This document shows, in pieces, positions 34,992 to 44,293 of a DNA stretch of 64,000 nt. Below the pieces are notes generated by a model. That model saw only the letters and a list, made by a program, of their open reading frames with translations. It made no database searches and had not been told where the DNA came from. Source of the DNA: Thioalkalivibrio sp. ALE14 (GTDB lineage Bacteria; Pseudomonadota; Gammaproteobacteria; Ectothiorhodospirales; Ectothiorhodospiraceae); contig NZ_AQXY01000025.1 in assembly GCF_000376845.1 (NCBI RefSeq), forward strand, positions 1 to 64,000, in the 5' to 3' direction. The first letter of the stretch is position 1. Every line of letters starts with the position of its first letter. Made by a program: the position numbers and the translations under genes.

Positions 34992-35492
34992 ATGCGAAAT
35001 CGAATGCTGATCCTGTTGCTCGCCCTGCTGCTTCCGTTCGGCCTGGCCTCCACGGCGAGCGCCGAGGGCCTGGACAACCGCGAGGCGACCCAGGGCATCG
35101 AGACGATGCGGGCGGTGTACGACATGCGCAAGTCCGATCCCAACGTGATGCTGGCCTACCTGCGCGGCATCGCCACCAACCACGAGAATCTGATCAAGGA
35201 GGGCGTGGAGCCGGACCTGCGCATGGTCTTCATCGCCGAGGCGGTGAAGTTCATCACCACCGACCCCGAGCCGGAGATCGCCATCGACCACGGCGACACC
35301 CTCGAGGAGATCGCGAAGGCGGTGGACCGGCTCGACGAGCTGGGCGTGAAAATGGAAGTCTGTGCGGCCGCGACCCGCGCCTACGGGGTCGATAACGACA
35401 CGGTACTGGACCCGATCCAGCCAGTACGCAGCGGCTTTATCGCAGTGATGGGCTATCAGAACCAGGGCTACGCGCTGGTACCGGTCTACTGA
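34992..35492 (+). CDS. Exported DsrE-like protein, copy 4
   Basis: The 166-residue product has a signal peptide (MLILLLALLLPFGLASTASA), NREATQGIETMRAVYDMRKS, EPDLRMVFIAEAVKFITTD, ELGVKMEVCAAATRAYGVDN with a single conserved Cys, and GYQNQGYALVPVY. ATG 34992 has AAGGAG 8 bases upstream. Third gene of the TetR-DsrE-DsrE unit, closed by a terminator at 35523. The two paralogues could form a DsrEF-like heteromer (inference). Confidence 0.85.
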   Translation: MRNRMLILLLALLLPFGLASTASAEGLDNREATQGIETMRAVYDMRKSDPNVMLAYLRGIATNHENLIKEGVEPDLRMVFIAEAVKFITTDPEPEIAIDHGDTLEEIAKAVDRLDELGVKMEVCAAATRAYGVDNDTVLDPIQPVRSGFIAVMGYQNQGYALVPVY

Positions 35493-35522
35493 CCGCGGAA
35501 TCGCCTGATACGGGGCCTGCCG

Positions 35523-35551
35523 GGCCGTCGCGCAAAGCGGCGGCCTTTTTT
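35523..35551 (+). terminator. Rho-independent terminator after the TetR-DsrE-DsrE unit
   Basis: Stem GGCCGTCGC / GCGGCGGCC (one G-T pair) with a 5-nt loop, followed by six T. It lies 31 bp after the last stop codon. Confidence 0.88.
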
Positions 35552-35573
35552 GTGTTAGGGCCCCGGCAAAGGC

Positions 35574-36341
35574 TCAGCCGCGCGCCAGCCGGCGGTTGAG
35601 TGCGTAGACCGACAACGGCGCGAAGACCAGGGCGATGCCGAGCGCCCAGGCCAGCGACCACAGGGCCGGCTCCAGGGCCGGTCCGTCGGCATTCATCAGG
35701 GCGCGGGCGGCATCTGCCAGCAGCGAGACCGGGTTGGCCCGCACAAAGCCCTGCAACCAGGTCGGCATTGTGTCCACCGGCACGAAGGCGGAGCTGACGA
35801 AGGTGACCGGGAACAGCGCGGTGAAGCCGAAAAGCTGCACATGCTCCGGGTCGCGCGCGATCACGCCCACCAGCACCATCACCCAGGAAAAGGCCACCGC
35901 GAACGTCAGCACCAGCGCCACCATTGCCAGCAGATGGACCCAGGATGTCTCCAGACGAAAGCCCAGCAGAAAGCCGACGAACAGCAGCAGGGCGATGCAC
36001 AGGAGCTGCTTCACCACGTCCGCCAGGATGCGTCCGGCCAGCGGGGCCCAGCGCGGGATGGGCAGGGCGCGGAAGCGGTCGAACACGCCGCGGGTCAGGT
36101 CGGTGTTCAGGCCGTGGCCAACGTACACCGTGACGAACAGCATGTTCATCACGATCACGCCCGGCAGCACGAACGCCAGGTAGTTCTCCGGCGAGCCGGC
36201 AATGGCCCCGCCGAACACGAACAGGAACAGCACCAGGAACAGGATCGGCTGGATGCTGTAATCGCCCAGTTCCCACGGGTTGCGGCGCACCTGTACCAGG
36301 CTGCGCCAGGCCAGTGCGAGGGTCTGGTCGAGGGCGTTCAT
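35574..36341 (-). CDS. ABC-2 type exporter permease (DrrB-like)
   Basis: The 255-residue product has six membrane segments: LFLVLFLFVFGGAIAGSPENYLAF, then FDRFRALPIPRWAPLAGRILAD (the conserved cytoplasmic loop of DrrB permeases) and FVSSAFVPVDTMPTWLQGFVRANPVS. It overlaps the ATPase gene by 4 bp. DrrAB exports daunorubicin in Streptomyces; relatives carry varied lipophilic compounds, and the substrate here is unknown. Confidence 0.92.
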   Translation of the reverse strand: MNALDQTLALAWRSLVQVRRNPWELGDYSIQPILFLVLFLFVFGGAIAGSPENYLAFVLPGVIVMNMLFVTVYVGHGLNTDLTRGVFDRFRALPIPRWAPLAGRILADVVKQLLCIALLLFVGFLLGFRLETSWVHLLAMVALVLTFAVAFSWVMVLVGVIARDPEHVQLFGFTALFPVTFVSSAFVPVDTMPTWLQGFVRANPVSLLADAARALMNADGPALEPALWSLAWALGIALVFAPLSVYALNRRLARG

Positions 36342-37306
36342 GCGGCGTCCTCCTCCTCTCCTGGCTCTGCGCGGCTGGCGCCGCTGCGCCCGGTTAGGGA
36401 CAGGAAGACATCGTCCAGGCTGGCCCCGCGCAGCCCCAGTTCCGCGACTTCGATCCCGGCGCTGTCCAGGTCACGCAGCACCGCGGGCAGCAGGGACGGG
36501 TCGGACACCGGAACGCTGATGGAATCGCCGTCCACCTGGGGCTGCGTGCCCACGATCCCGGCCACCCGGTTGCCGGCCGCAACGGCCTGTTCGGTGCGGG
36601 CCACCACCAGGAACAATGTGCGGCCTCCGACCCGTGCCTTCAGTTCCGCCGCTGTGCCCTCGGCGATCACATGGCCCTGATCCAGCACCACGATGGCATC
36701 GGCCAGGGCGTCAGCCTCCTCCAGGTACTGGGTGGTCAGCAGTACGGTGGTGCCGCCGGCCTGCAGTTGCCGCACGCGCTCCCACAGGTCGCGGCGGGCC
36801 CGTGGGTCGAGGCCGGTGGAGGGTTCGTCGAGAAACAGGATGCGCGGGCGCCCGACCAGGCTGGCGGCCAGGTCCAGCCGGCGCCGCATGCCCCCGGAGT
36901 AGGTCTGCGCGGGGCGCTGAGCGGCCTCGCGCAGGTCGAAATCCCTCAGCAACGCATCGGCGCGTGCCCGGGCGTAGCGGCGTTTCAGCCCCAGCAGGCG
37001 ACCGATCAGAATCAGATTCTCGCGCCCGGTCAGCTTCTCGTCCACCGAGGCGTACTGGCCCGTCAGGCCGATGATTTCGCGTACCCGCGCGGCTTCGCGG
37101 ACCACATCCAGGCCGCCTACACGGGCCATACCGGCCGTCGGGGCGAGCAGCGTGGCCAGCATGCGCACCACGGTGGTCTTGCCGGCCCCGTTCGGGCCGA
37201 GCAGGCCCAGGACCTGCCCGGAGGGTACCCGAAGGTCCACCCCATCCACGGCCCGGGTGGCGCCAAAGGCGCGAACCAGGCCTTCCACTTCAATGGCGTT
37301 GTCCAA
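36338..37306 (-). CDS. ABC exporter ATPase (DrrA-like)
   Basis: The 322-residue product has Walker A GPNGAGKTTV, signature YSGGMRRRLDLAASL, Walker B ILFLDEPSTGLDP and LTTQYLEEADALAD (H-loop His replaced by Gln, as is usual in the DrrA group). The C-terminal regulatory part follows (LGLRGASLDDVFLSLTG). It is translationally coupled to the permease. Confidence 0.93.
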   Translation of the reverse strand: MDNAIEVEGLVRAFGATRAVDGVDLRVPSGQVLGLLGPNGAGKTTVVRMLATLLAPTAGMARVGGLDVVREAARVREIIGLTGQYASVDEKLTGRENLILIGRLLGLKRRYARARADALLRDFDLREAAQRPAQTYSGGMRRRLDLAASLVGRPRILFLDEPSTGLDPRARRDLWERVRQLQAGGTTVLLTTQYLEEADALADAIVVLDQGHVIAEGTAAELKARVGGRTLFLVVARTEQAVAAGNRVAGIVGTQPQVDGDSISVPVSDPSLLPAVLRDLDSAGIEVAELGLRGASLDDVFLSLTGRSGASRAEPGEEEDAA

Positions 37307-37374
37307 ACTCGTCTCCGGTTTGTATTCCCTTGCTAGGACGGTGTGTCGGGTCGCGCCGGTTCCGGGGGCGCCCC

Positions 37375-37785
37375 TCAGCTCTCCCGGCGCGTCTTTAGGA
37401 GGTCGCGGATCTCGGCCAGCAGCTTTTCCTCGTTGCTGGGGGCCGGGGGTTCCGCAGGCTTGGCCTCCTCCTTGCGCTGGAGGCGGGCAATCATCTTGAT
37501 CGCGGCAAACACCACGGCGGCAATGATCAGGAAGTCCACCACGCGCTTGATAAACGTACCGTAATTGATCGTGACCGCCGCCACCCCGTTCTCCGCCTCG
37601 CGCAGCACGATCATCAGGTCGGAGAAATCGACCCCTCCGATCAGCAGCCCGATCGGCGGCATCACCACGTCCGATACCAGCGACGACACAATCTGACCAA
37701 ACGCCAGCCCGATGATCACGCCGACGGCCATATCCACGACGTTACCGCGCGCCACAAACTGCTTGAACTCGTTCACGATGCCCAT
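37375..37785 (-). CDS. mscL: Large-conductance mechanosensitive channel
   Basis: MscL releases solutes on hypo-osmotic shock and matters in saline habitats. The 136-residue product has [22 protein letters not shown]1 with [22 protein letters not shown]2 with [18 protein letters not shown] and a C-terminal helix ([12 protein letters not shown]). Length and both helices are normal. Confidence 0.97.
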   Translation of the reverse strand: MGIVNEFKQFVARGNVVDMAVGVIIGLAFGQIVSSLVSDVVMPPIGLLIGGVDFSDLMIVLREAENGVAAVTINYGTFIKRVVDFLIIAAVVFAAIKMIARLQRKEEAKPAEPPAPSNEEKLLAEIRDLLKTRRES

Positions 37786-37864
37786 GCCCCGTCTCCATTC
37801 AGTGGGTAGCCCTGAAGCTATAGTCCAGCGCGGGGCCGTTGCGCGAAGAGCAGGGCGGGGAGCG

Positions 37865-38212
37865 TCAGTTTCCGTGTGTGCGGCGCGAGTCGTCCGGCGC
37901 CTGGGCGCGCTCGTGCATCCCGTAGTCGCGGACCACCTCGGCCACGCGCAGGCGGTAGTCGGCAAAGATGCCACCGCGCCCGGCGGCCTGTACCTGGCGG
38001 TGTTCCTCGAGGTTGCGCCATTCCCGCACGGCGGCCTCGTCCCGCCAGAAGGACAGCGACAGCACTTTGCCCGGCTGGCTGAGACTTTCAAAACGCTCGA
38101 TGGAGATGAATCCGTCGACATCCTTCAGATGTTCGCGCAGGCTCGCGGCCGCATCCAGGTAGTCCTGCTTGCGTTCGGCGTGGGGCTCGACTTCAAAGAT
38201 CACGGCAATCAT
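37865..38212 (-). CDS. Antibiotic biosynthesis monooxygenase (ABM)-fold protein
   Basis: The 115-residue product begins [20 protein letters not shown] and contains [35 protein letters not shown], the pattern of the ABM dimeric alpha-beta barrel family, followed by a charged tail. Members include small quinone-type monooxygenases and heme-degrading enzymes; no substrate can be assigned. Confidence 0.88.
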   Translation of the reverse strand: MIAVIFEVEPHAERKQDYLDAAASLREHLKDVDGFISIERFESLSQPGKVLSLSFWRDEAAVREWRNLEEHRQVQAAGRGGIFADYRLRVAEVVRDYGMHERAQAPDDSRRTHGN

Positions 38213-38289
38213 GGCGGGCCTGCTAGCGGTGGCGTGGGTACGGATTAAACCACTTTTGCGGAGCCTTTCGGGGGGCGCGTGGCCGGACG

Positions 38290-38592
38290 TCAGGTGACCG
38301 CGGTGGCGCGCGACATGGTGGTTTCGCGGCGGATCAGGTGATCGACGTAGAGGAAGCCGAAGGGGACCACACCGAGAAACAGCACCAGCAGCCACTTCCA
38401 CACCGGCCAGCCGCTTAGGTGGCTGGCGATCAGCGAGGCCGTGCCATAGAGGATGAACAGGATGCCGTGCACCCAACCGACATAGGTTACGGCCAGGGGC
38501 ATGTCCGCGTAGGTGCGAAGCGGCATGGCGACGAACAGGAGGGTGATGAGCGACAGGCCCTCGAGGATGCTGATCAGGCGGAAGGGTTTCAT
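38290..38592 (-). CDS. DUF3817 membrane protein
   Basis: The 100-residue product has three membrane segments: LISILEGLSLITLLFVAMPL, VGWVHGILFILYGTASLIA and KWLLVLFLGVVPFGFLYVDH, which match the DUF3817 family. Function is not known. The start at 38592 (MKPFRLI) is where the family similarity begins. Confidence 0.88.
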   Translation of the reverse strand: MKPFRLISILEGLSLITLLFVAMPLRTYADMPLAVTYVGWVHGILFILYGTASLIASHLSGWPVWKWLLVLFLGVVPFGFLYVDHLIRRETTMSRATAVT

Positions 38593-38699
38593 GGGGAGAG
38601 GCCGCGAGACGGGGTAACGGCGCGCAGGGTAGCACGCGGCAGCGCCCGCGGCTGGTAAGCTGCGGCGGCCATCGAGATACGCCTTCAAAGGGAGCCTGC

Positions 38700-39317
38700 A
38701 TGAGCGCCAAACCGCATTGGGAACATGTCTATCAGACCCGCGCCACCGACGCGGTGGGCTGGTATCAGGCCGAAGCGCGGACATCGCGGGCACTGATCGA
38801 GGCCATTGCGCCGGATCACGATGCGGCTATTGTGGATGTCGGGGGCGGTGCCTCGGTCCTGGTGGACGAGCTGCTGGAGGACGGGTATTGCAACCTGACG
38901 GTGCTCGATTGGTCCGCGGCGGCCCTGGCGAGGGCACGGGAGCGAGTCGGCGCGAACGCCGGGACCGTCGTCTGGCAGGAAGCGGACGTGCTGGAGCACG
39001 CGTTCCCGGAGGCCGGGTTCGATGTGTGGCACGACCGGGCGGTCTTCCACTTTCTGATCGACGCGGATGCGCGCGCCCGGTACGTGCGGCAGATGCGGCA
39101 TGCCCTGTGCCCGGGTGGGCATGTGGTGATCGGCACTTTCGCGCCCGACGGCCCGGAAACGTGTTCCGGCCTGCCGGTCCAGCGCCACTCACCGGATACG
39201 CTCCAGGACGCGTTTGGCCCGGAGTTTGTGGGGGTCCAGTCGCAGCGGGAGGTGCACGTGACCCCGGGGGAGACCGAGCAGCCGTTCAACTGGTGCGTGT
39301 TCCGCAAGGACGCCTGA
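38700..39317 (+). CDS. Class I SAM-dependent methyltransferase
   Basis: The 205-residue product has motif I AAIVDVGGGASVLVDELL, motif II LTVLDWSAAALARAR, and a post-I region QEADVLEHAF; HWEHVYQTRATDAVGWYQ at the start fits a group of small thiopurine-methyltransferase-like or thiol methyltransferases. Substrate unknown. A purine-rich AAAGGGAG precedes the ATG. It is convergent with a small hypothetical gene. Confidence 0.88.
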   Translation: MSAKPHWEHVYQTRATDAVGWYQAEARTSRALIEAIAPDHDAAIVDVGGGASVLVDELLEDGYCNLTVLDWSAAALARARERVGANAGTVVWQEADVLEHAFPEAGFDVWHDRAVFHFLIDADARARYVRQMRHALCPGGHVVIGTFAPDGPETCSGLPVQRHSPDTLQDAFGPEFVGVQSQREVHVTPGETEQPFNWCVFRKDA

Positions 39318-39347
39318 CTCGGCGTTCGGCGCATTGGCGCGCGCCGC

Positions 39348-39620
39348 TCAGCGGCCTTTGGCCTCCGCGGCGTACGCTCTGGCCCGGGTCCGGATCTCCT
39401 CGAAGAACAGTGCCTCCCACCGGGTGTTGCGTTCATCCCGTGACAGTGTCCCAGTGTCCTGTTGCTCGCGCTCGAGGCGCGCGTCCGCCGCGGCCTCGGC
39501 CTCATCCAGAATCTGCTTGAAGCCCTCCCGCGCCGCGGCCGCCTTCGGATCGATCCCTTGGCGCTGCAGGACATCGGCCAGCAACGCCCCGCCTTTTTTC
39601 CATTTCGACCACAGCCTCAT
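39348..39620 (-). CDS. Small hypothetical protein
   Basis: I do not recognise this 90-residue product (MRLWSKWKKGGALLADVLQR onward). It is soluble, helical and rich in Ala, Glu and Arg (about residues 25-60 could be coiled coil). The start 39620 is the first ATG with a plausible start region. Codon use is like its neighbours. The 3' end faces the methyltransferase gene. Confidence 0.6.
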   Translation of the reverse strand: MRLWSKWKKGGALLADVLQRQGIDPKAAAAREGFKQILDEAEAAADARLEREQQDTGTLSRDERNTRWEALFFEEIRTRARAYAAEAKGR

Positions 39621-39742
39621 GCGATCCCTCTCCCGCAAACACGAATCGACGTACCCGCGCGGCCCCGCCTGCGAGCAAGACCCGTACCCGTGATGATGTC
39701 GTTCTGCCAAGGGAGTCGAACCACTCTCCACGAGCGAAAGCC

Positions 39743-39775
39743 GCCGGGGTCGGCCGGGTTGGGGCCGGTCCCGGC
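39743..39775. terminator. GC-rich hairpin downstream of the chemoreceptor gene
   Basis: GCCGGGGTCGGCC and GGCCGGTCCCGGC pair over 13 positions with two mismatches and a 7-nt loop. It lies 27 bp after the chemoreceptor stop codon, but no T run follows on either strand, so termination by it alone is uncertain. Confidence 0.5.
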
Positions 39776-39801
39776 AGTTTCTGGCAGCCTTTATGTCGGG
39801 C

Positions 39802-41436
39802 TCAGCCGATGCGGTAGGTGGAGGCCAGGTCGCGTACCCGCGAGGCGATGTCGGCGACCTCCTGGCTGGCGGTCGCGGTCTGGCGGGAGCCATTGGCGGT
39901 ATCGCCGGTGATGTCGTTGATCGCGTAGATGTTGCGGTTGATCTCCTCGGCCACCGCGTTCTGCTCTTCCGCCGCGCTGGCGATCTGCGTGGTCATGTCG
40001 CTGATCCGGCCGACGGCCTGGACAATGGATTCCAGCGCCTGGCCGGCGCGTTCGGCGTCGTTGCTGGTGGCCTCGGCCATCTCGCGCCCGCGGCCCATCG
40101 CGGTGACGGCGTCGCGGGTGCCTGCCTGCAGCGCCTCGATCATCGCCTGGATATCGGCGGTGGAGTCCTGGGTGCGCGAGGCGAGGGTGCGCACCTCGTC
40201 CGCCACCACGGCAAAGCCACGGCCCTGTTCGCCGGCGCGGGCGGCCTCGATCGCCGCGTTCAGGGCGAGCAGGTTGGTCTGCTCGGCGATCCCGCGGATC
40301 ACGTCCAGCACGGTGCCGATCTGCTGGCCTTTCTCGTCCAGTTTGCGCACGGTCTCCTCGATGGTGGCGACCTCGCCCGACAGGCGCCCGATGTCGCTGA
40401 CCACCGTGCGCACGACTTCGCCACCGGCGCGGGATTCCTGGTCGGCTTCCTGGCTGGAGGAGGCGGCATCGGAGGCATTGCGCGCGACCTCCTGCACCGT
40501 TGCCGCCATCTCGTTCATCGCGGTCGAGACCTGTTCGGTCTGCGAGCGCTGCTGGTCGATGTTGCCGTCGGTCTGGGCGCTTACAGCCGACAGCTGTTCG
40601 GCGGCCGAGGCCATCTGGTCCGTGAGGGTGCGCAGCTCGCGGATGGAGTCCTGGAACTGGTCGAGCATGCCGTTCAGCGCATTCGCGGTCGCACCGATCT
40701 CGTCGTTGCCGCTGACCTTTACCCGGCGCGACAGATCGTGGTTTTCGGCGATCTGGCCGAGGGTCTCGCGCATGTGTGCGATCGGGAGCGCCACGGAGCG
40801 GTACGTCCATACCCCGGTGATCACAACCCCGATCAGGACGAGCAGCATCAGGGCACCGCTGCGCACCAGGACCTGGGTGTAGAACTCCGACACCCGTTCC
40901 GCTTCGGCGCCGGCAACGTTGATCTGCAGGTCGACCAGCTCGGTGATCTGGTCGCTGATCGGGTCGATGCTGTCATACAGCGGGCCGTTGAACGCATCGA
41001 GTTCGCCCTGCACATCGCCGGACATCCCGCTTAGCGCCGCCTCCAGACGGTCCAGGTCCTGATTGGCCGCGCGGAACAGGGAGCGGGCTCCATCGGCGAG
41101 CTCCTGCTCGCGGGGCGTCAACGTGGTGGCCAGGTAGGCGTCCCAGATCTCGGCAATCTCCGCGCGCGCCTCGCGCACGTTGGCCAGCGCGTCTTCGGCC
41201 GTCATCCGTCCGGCATCCGCCTTGTTCACCGCATCAATGACCAGTACCGCGTAGTTGTCCGCGATGGTCTTCAGCTGCTGCAGGGGCACGACCCGGTCGT
41301 GATAGATGTTCTGCACGCCGTCCTCGATATTGGCCGTACCACGGGCGGCCAGGGCCGCGAGCAGCAACAGGGCAGCCACCGGCACCACGATGGTGATGAC
41401 CAGTTTGGATCGAACGGAGAGCGAGCGGATATTCAT
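39802..41436 (-). CDS. Methyl-accepting chemotaxis protein
   Basis: The 544-residue product has TM1 ([20 protein letters not shown]), a four-helix-bundle sensor at about residues 30-185, TM2 ([16 protein letters not shown]), a HAMP region, and the cytoplasmic signalling hairpin with tip [20 protein letters not shown]. Ligand unknown. No other chemotaxis gene is adjacent. A lone receptor gene is common in motile gammaproteobacteria. Confidence 0.95.
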   Translation of the reverse strand: MNIRSLSVRSKLVITIVVPVAALLLLAALAARGTANIEDGVQNIYHDRVVPLQQLKTIADNYAVLVIDAVNKADAGRMTAEDALANVREARAEIAEIWDAYLATTLTPREQELADGARSLFRAANQDLDRLEAALSGMSGDVQGELDAFNGPLYDSIDPISDQITELVDLQINVAGAEAERVSEFYTQVLVRSGALMLLVLIGVVITGVWTYRSVALPIAHMRETLGQIAENHDLSRRVKVSGNDEIGATANALNGMLDQFQDSIRELRTLTDQMASAAEQLSAVSAQTDGNIDQQRSQTEQVSTAMNEMAATVQEVARNASDAASSSQEADQESRAGGEVVRTVVSDIGRLSGEVATIEETVRKLDEKGQQIGTVLDVIRGIAEQTNLLALNAAIEAARAGEQGRGFAVVADEVRTLASRTQDSTADIQAMIEALQAGTRDAVTAMGRGREMAEATSNDAERAGQALESIVQAVGRISDMTTQIASAAEEQNAVAEEINRNIYAINDITGDTANGSRQTATASQEVADIASRVRDLASTYRIG

Positions 41437-41597
41437 GGGCAGTCCTTTTGTTGCCGCGAATGGGCGAGCCTGATGGATCCGGCTGGTGGCACTTTAAACG
41501 GCCTGGCGCGGAAAACCTTGAGGCACATCAACCGTCCCGAGGCCGTTCGGGGTGGGGTCCCCCCGTCCGTCGGGCGTCCACGGGTGCCTGGTGCGCG

Positions 41598-42215
41598 CTA
41601 CTTTGCGCTGCGGGAGGCGAGGGTTTCGCGAATGCGCCGAACGTCGCGCACATACTCCAGCATCGCCGTCATGGCATCCGCGAAGAGATAGGCCCCGAGC
41701 AGGGCCATCCCGGCCGCGAACAGCCCGGCAAGGGGCCAGAGGATGGCCAGTAGCACGGCCAGTGTCCAGCTCGCTGGTTCGATCAGTTCGCTGTCCAGGT
41801 CCAGCGCCGCCACGGCATTGCTCGCGAGGGGCTCGACACTCGCCAGGGAGATGACCGCCAGCGCCAGCGAGGACAGCACGAAGCCGATGGCCAGCACCTC
41901 GCCAATGAGCCGGGTACAGACCACCACGCAGGTAATGGCCGGGTAGTCCCGTGTTTCCAGCGCCCCCAGAGCCCGGCCCCTTCGCCACAGCAGCACGGTC
42001 CAGGCCACGATCGCAATGGCGAAGAGGCCCTGCAGCAACAGCAGGGCAAGGGTCGGCCACGGCACTTCTGGCGTCTCCAGCGCCAGCACCCAGAAGGCCA
42101 CTGATGCCAGCAAGCCGCCCAGAGCCGTCAGGAAGGCGAATGCGCGCAGCCCCCATGCTGCCAGCCGTTGCAGAGGCAGTACCCCCGCGCTCCCGCCGGT
42201 TCGTTCGTCGCTCAC
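41598..42215 (-). CDS. Four-helix membrane protein of unknown function
   Basis: The 205-residue product has membrane segments at about residues 20-45 (WGLRAFAFLTALGGLLASVA), 55-75, 98-125 and 150-180, with Arg-rich ends. No catalytic motif was seen and I do not recognise the family. Upstream, 42216-42649 is non-coding. Confidence 0.75.
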   Translation of the reverse strand: MSDERTGGSAGVLPLQRLAAWGLRAFAFLTALGGLLASVAFWVLALETPEVPWPTLALLLLQGLFAIAIVAWTVLLWRRGRALGALETRDYPAITCVVVCTRLIGEVLAIGFVLSSLALAVISLASVEPLASNAVAALDLDSELIEPASWTLAVLLAILWPLAGLFAAGMALLGAYLFADAMTAMLEYVRDVRRIRETLASRSAK

Positions 42216-42649
42216 GCCCGCCTCCCTGTCGTCCGCCTGTGCCGACGATAGTGCCCGAAATCAGGCCTTGTCGGGTTGCGCAGGGCCGCCGGAAGGGCAA
42301 ACGGGACGCCATCGTGCCTGAATGGCGTGGCTGCACCGCTCCACTCGGATCTTTCTGTCTGTGGGAGGGGACGCCGTAGATGCACGCCGCGGCGCCCGTA
42401 GTGCTTGCCCCCGAAGTAACGTACCGCACAGGACCCCAACAGCGCGGGTGGCACCGTGGAGTTCGCTGGCCGAAGGTGAAGACCCGTGGCATCGCTCCAG
42501 GCCCGCCGCCACCTGGAGTGGCGGTTCCCTGACCAGCCCGCTGGCCAATTGTCTGGCGCGGGGCCAGTGGCTACCGTGATGCCCTACGGACAAGAACCCG
42601 GCGCCCGGATGCCTGGCCACGGGGAAAGACTCGACGCAAAGGAGCGCTC
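42216..42649. other. Non-coding stretch of 434 bp
   Basis: No convincing gene on either strand: the open frames present are short, lack ribosome sites and have no recognisable motif. No strong palindrome or repeat was seen. AAAGGAG at 42638-42644 is the ribosome site of the rhodanese gene. Confidence 0.5.
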
Positions 42650-43072
42650 ATGGCAGATGATGCGAACACCCCGCAGCTGGAGATCAGCGTGAACTCGGCG
42701 CGGGAACTGGTGGATATCGGCCTGGCCGTGCTGCTGGATATCCGTCAGCCCTTCGAGCTGGAGCTGGAAGGGCAGGTAGAAGGCGCCATCCCCGTCCCCC
42801 TGTTTCGCCTGAAACAGTTGCTGGGGCGGGGCCTGTCGGAGGAAGAGCAGGAATTGCTGGATGCCGACGAGCCGGATGACCGGGATTTCCAGCACTTCAT
42901 CTCCCTGATCAATCGCTACCACGTCACCCAGGACCAGATCCTGCTGTGCCTGTGCAACAGCGGCCGCCGCAGCCTGCGCGCCGCCGAACTCCTGCGGGAT
43001 CTCGGGTATACCCGCTGCCTTTCCGTCCGCGAGGGATTCCGCGAGTGGCCCCGCAATGCAGACGCCGATTAG
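42650..43072 (+). CDS. Cytosolic rhodanese-domain protein
   Basis: The 140-residue product is a single rhodanese domain: VNSARELVDIGLAVLLDIRQ, LEGQVEGAIPVPL, and the active-site loop CLCNSGRRSLRAAELL with the catalytic Cys, then LGYTRCLSVREGFREWPRN. A 20-30-residue acidic insertion (GLSEEEQELLDADEPDDRD) sits before the loop. There is no signal peptide. It should transfer sulfane sulfur in the cytosol; the partner is unknown. Confidence 0.9.
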   Translation: MADDANTPQLEISVNSARELVDIGLAVLLDIRQPFELELEGQVEGAIPVPLFRLKQLLGRGLSEEEQELLDADEPDDRDFQHFISLINRYHVTQDQILLCLCNSGRRSLRAAELLRDLGYTRCLSVREGFREWPRNADAD

Positions 43073-43095
43073 GGCACGTACTCGCCTCGCTGACG

Positions 43096-43122
43096 GCAAT
43101 GCGCCGAGACCCGGCGCATTGC
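43096..43122. terminator. Palindromic hairpin after the rhodanese gene
   Basis: CAATGCGCC and GGCGCATTG form a 9-bp perfect stem (10 bp with the flanking G-C) around a 7-nt loop, 24 bp after the stop codon. There is no T run. Confidence 0.5.
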
Positions 43123-43207
43123 GCAAAGGCTTGCCATTCTGCCCGCCCGTGGGGACGAGCCCGGAGCGTCAAGCCCGGGTGCCAGGGAAAGAAGGGATCG
43201 GCTGCCT

Positions 43208-43687
43208 TCAGTGACCGTGTGTCTCGTGTGCGTCCACCGGTTCTTCGAACGCGATGAACAGGATGCAGTCCTCGTCCGAGATGCAGTGGGTGGTGTGCGC
43301 CAGGCGTGGCGGGCCGTAGGCGTAGGTCCCCGGCCGGAGCACCACCGGTTCCTGGTCGTCGTAGTCCACCTGCATCTCGCCCTGAACCAGCACCATGCGT
43401 TCGGCGCTGGTGTGCCAGTGGTGGGGCGCGGTGCTGTTGCCGGGCAGCCGGAAGAACACATCGGCGTTGGGTTCGGCCGGGTCGCCCTGGAGGATGGCCA
43501 GGCGGCAGTCGTCGGGCATGAAGGCCGGGCAGGGGTTCCATTCAAGATCCGGGGCGTCCGGCTCCCATATGAAGGCCTGGCCGTCGTCGGCCGCCATGCC
43601 CGCCAGGGGGATAGCCAGGGCAAGTGCGGCGGCGGTCGTGGCCAGGTGGCGAAGCGCTCCCGTGGGCCGGATCGAGTGGTCGTACAT
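43208..43687 (-). CDS. Exported cupin-domain protein
   Basis: The 159-residue product has a signal peptide (TTAAALALAIPLAGMAADD) and a cupin barrel with metal-binding HHWHTSAERMVLVQGEMQ and the second motif PGTYAYGPPRLAHTTHC. Two Cys pairs (NPCPAF, DDCRL and HCISDEDC) could form disulfides. The function is unknown. ATG 43687 has GGAGGTG 7 bases upstream, a strong site that fixes the start. Confidence 0.85.
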   Translation of the reverse strand: MYDHSIRPTGALRHLATTAAALALAIPLAGMAADDGQAFIWEPDAPDLEWNPCPAFMPDDCRLAILQGDPAEPNADVFFRLPGNSTAPHHWHTSAERMVLVQGEMQVDYDDQEPVVLRPGTYAYGPPRLAHTTHCISDEDCILFIAFEEPVDAHETHGH

Positions 43688-44293
43688 GATGCACCTCCGG
43701 TGGTCCATGGCTTGCGCGGCCGCCGGCCGGGCGTAGCCTTTTCTCTGGCATGGACCCCGCCACAGAGATTCGTGCGCGAGGCCTTTATCCAGGATTCTGG
43801 CTTGGCCCGGTCGGGGTCGCTTCCACAATCTTGCGGCGGGGGAGCGGATGTTGCGGTTACCACGTTGCCCCTTCGCTACTGCGGCAGTGGTTCCGTACGC
43901 GCGCACCGAAGGGGGCCGTACCGAAGGAGTCGGGCCATGCCTTTTGCCCGTCCCGTGTTGCGGGCACAAGAGCCAAGGTCTGCCCCCCGGCTGCCCGTGG
44001 GAGCCTGCTTGCAGGCGAAGCCCCTGCCCGTGCTGGACTGTAGCAGGGGCCAGGGCCTCAATGGGTTGGCATCAAGCGAAAGGCAAGGTTGGACCCGTTG
44101 ATTCTGCGGATCGCGCCAGCCTCGAATAACGGTGGGGAATGAAGATGGGTGTCCCGTTCGCGCCTTCGCTTTAGCGCTGGACCCTCCCTGGTCCAGCCTC
44201 TGCCTTCGAGCAGACGGCGGCGTGTACCGCGGGCGCCGCCGTCGTATCACAACCGGGTCGCTTGCAAGGGGCGCGTTCACCCAGGCGCTGACG
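43688..44293. other. Non-coding stretch of 606 bp with repeat fragments
   Basis: No gene is supported. A REP-like piece lies at about 43988-44052 (GTGGGAGCCTGCTTGCAGGC, later TGTAGCAGGGGCCAGGGCC). AAAGGCAAGGTTGGACCC (44080-44097) recurs near 48690, and GAAGATGGGTGTCCCGTTCG (44141-44160) recurs in variants at 46081, 47650, 48330, 48645 and 49160. These look like remnants of small dispersed elements. Confidence 0.6.

Noticed and set aside
39700-39780. tRNA-like piece on the minus strand (GTGGTTCGACTCCC with possible pairing of CTGCCGG and TTGGCAG)
   Set aside because: The T-arm stem does not pair properly if the acceptor stem does, there is no recognisable anticodon arm, and the GC-rich part is explained by a 13-position hairpin.
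42216-42649. Several 70-120-codon frames in the gap before the rhodanese gene
   Set aside because: They overlap one another on both strands, lack ribosome sites and show only high-GC composition.
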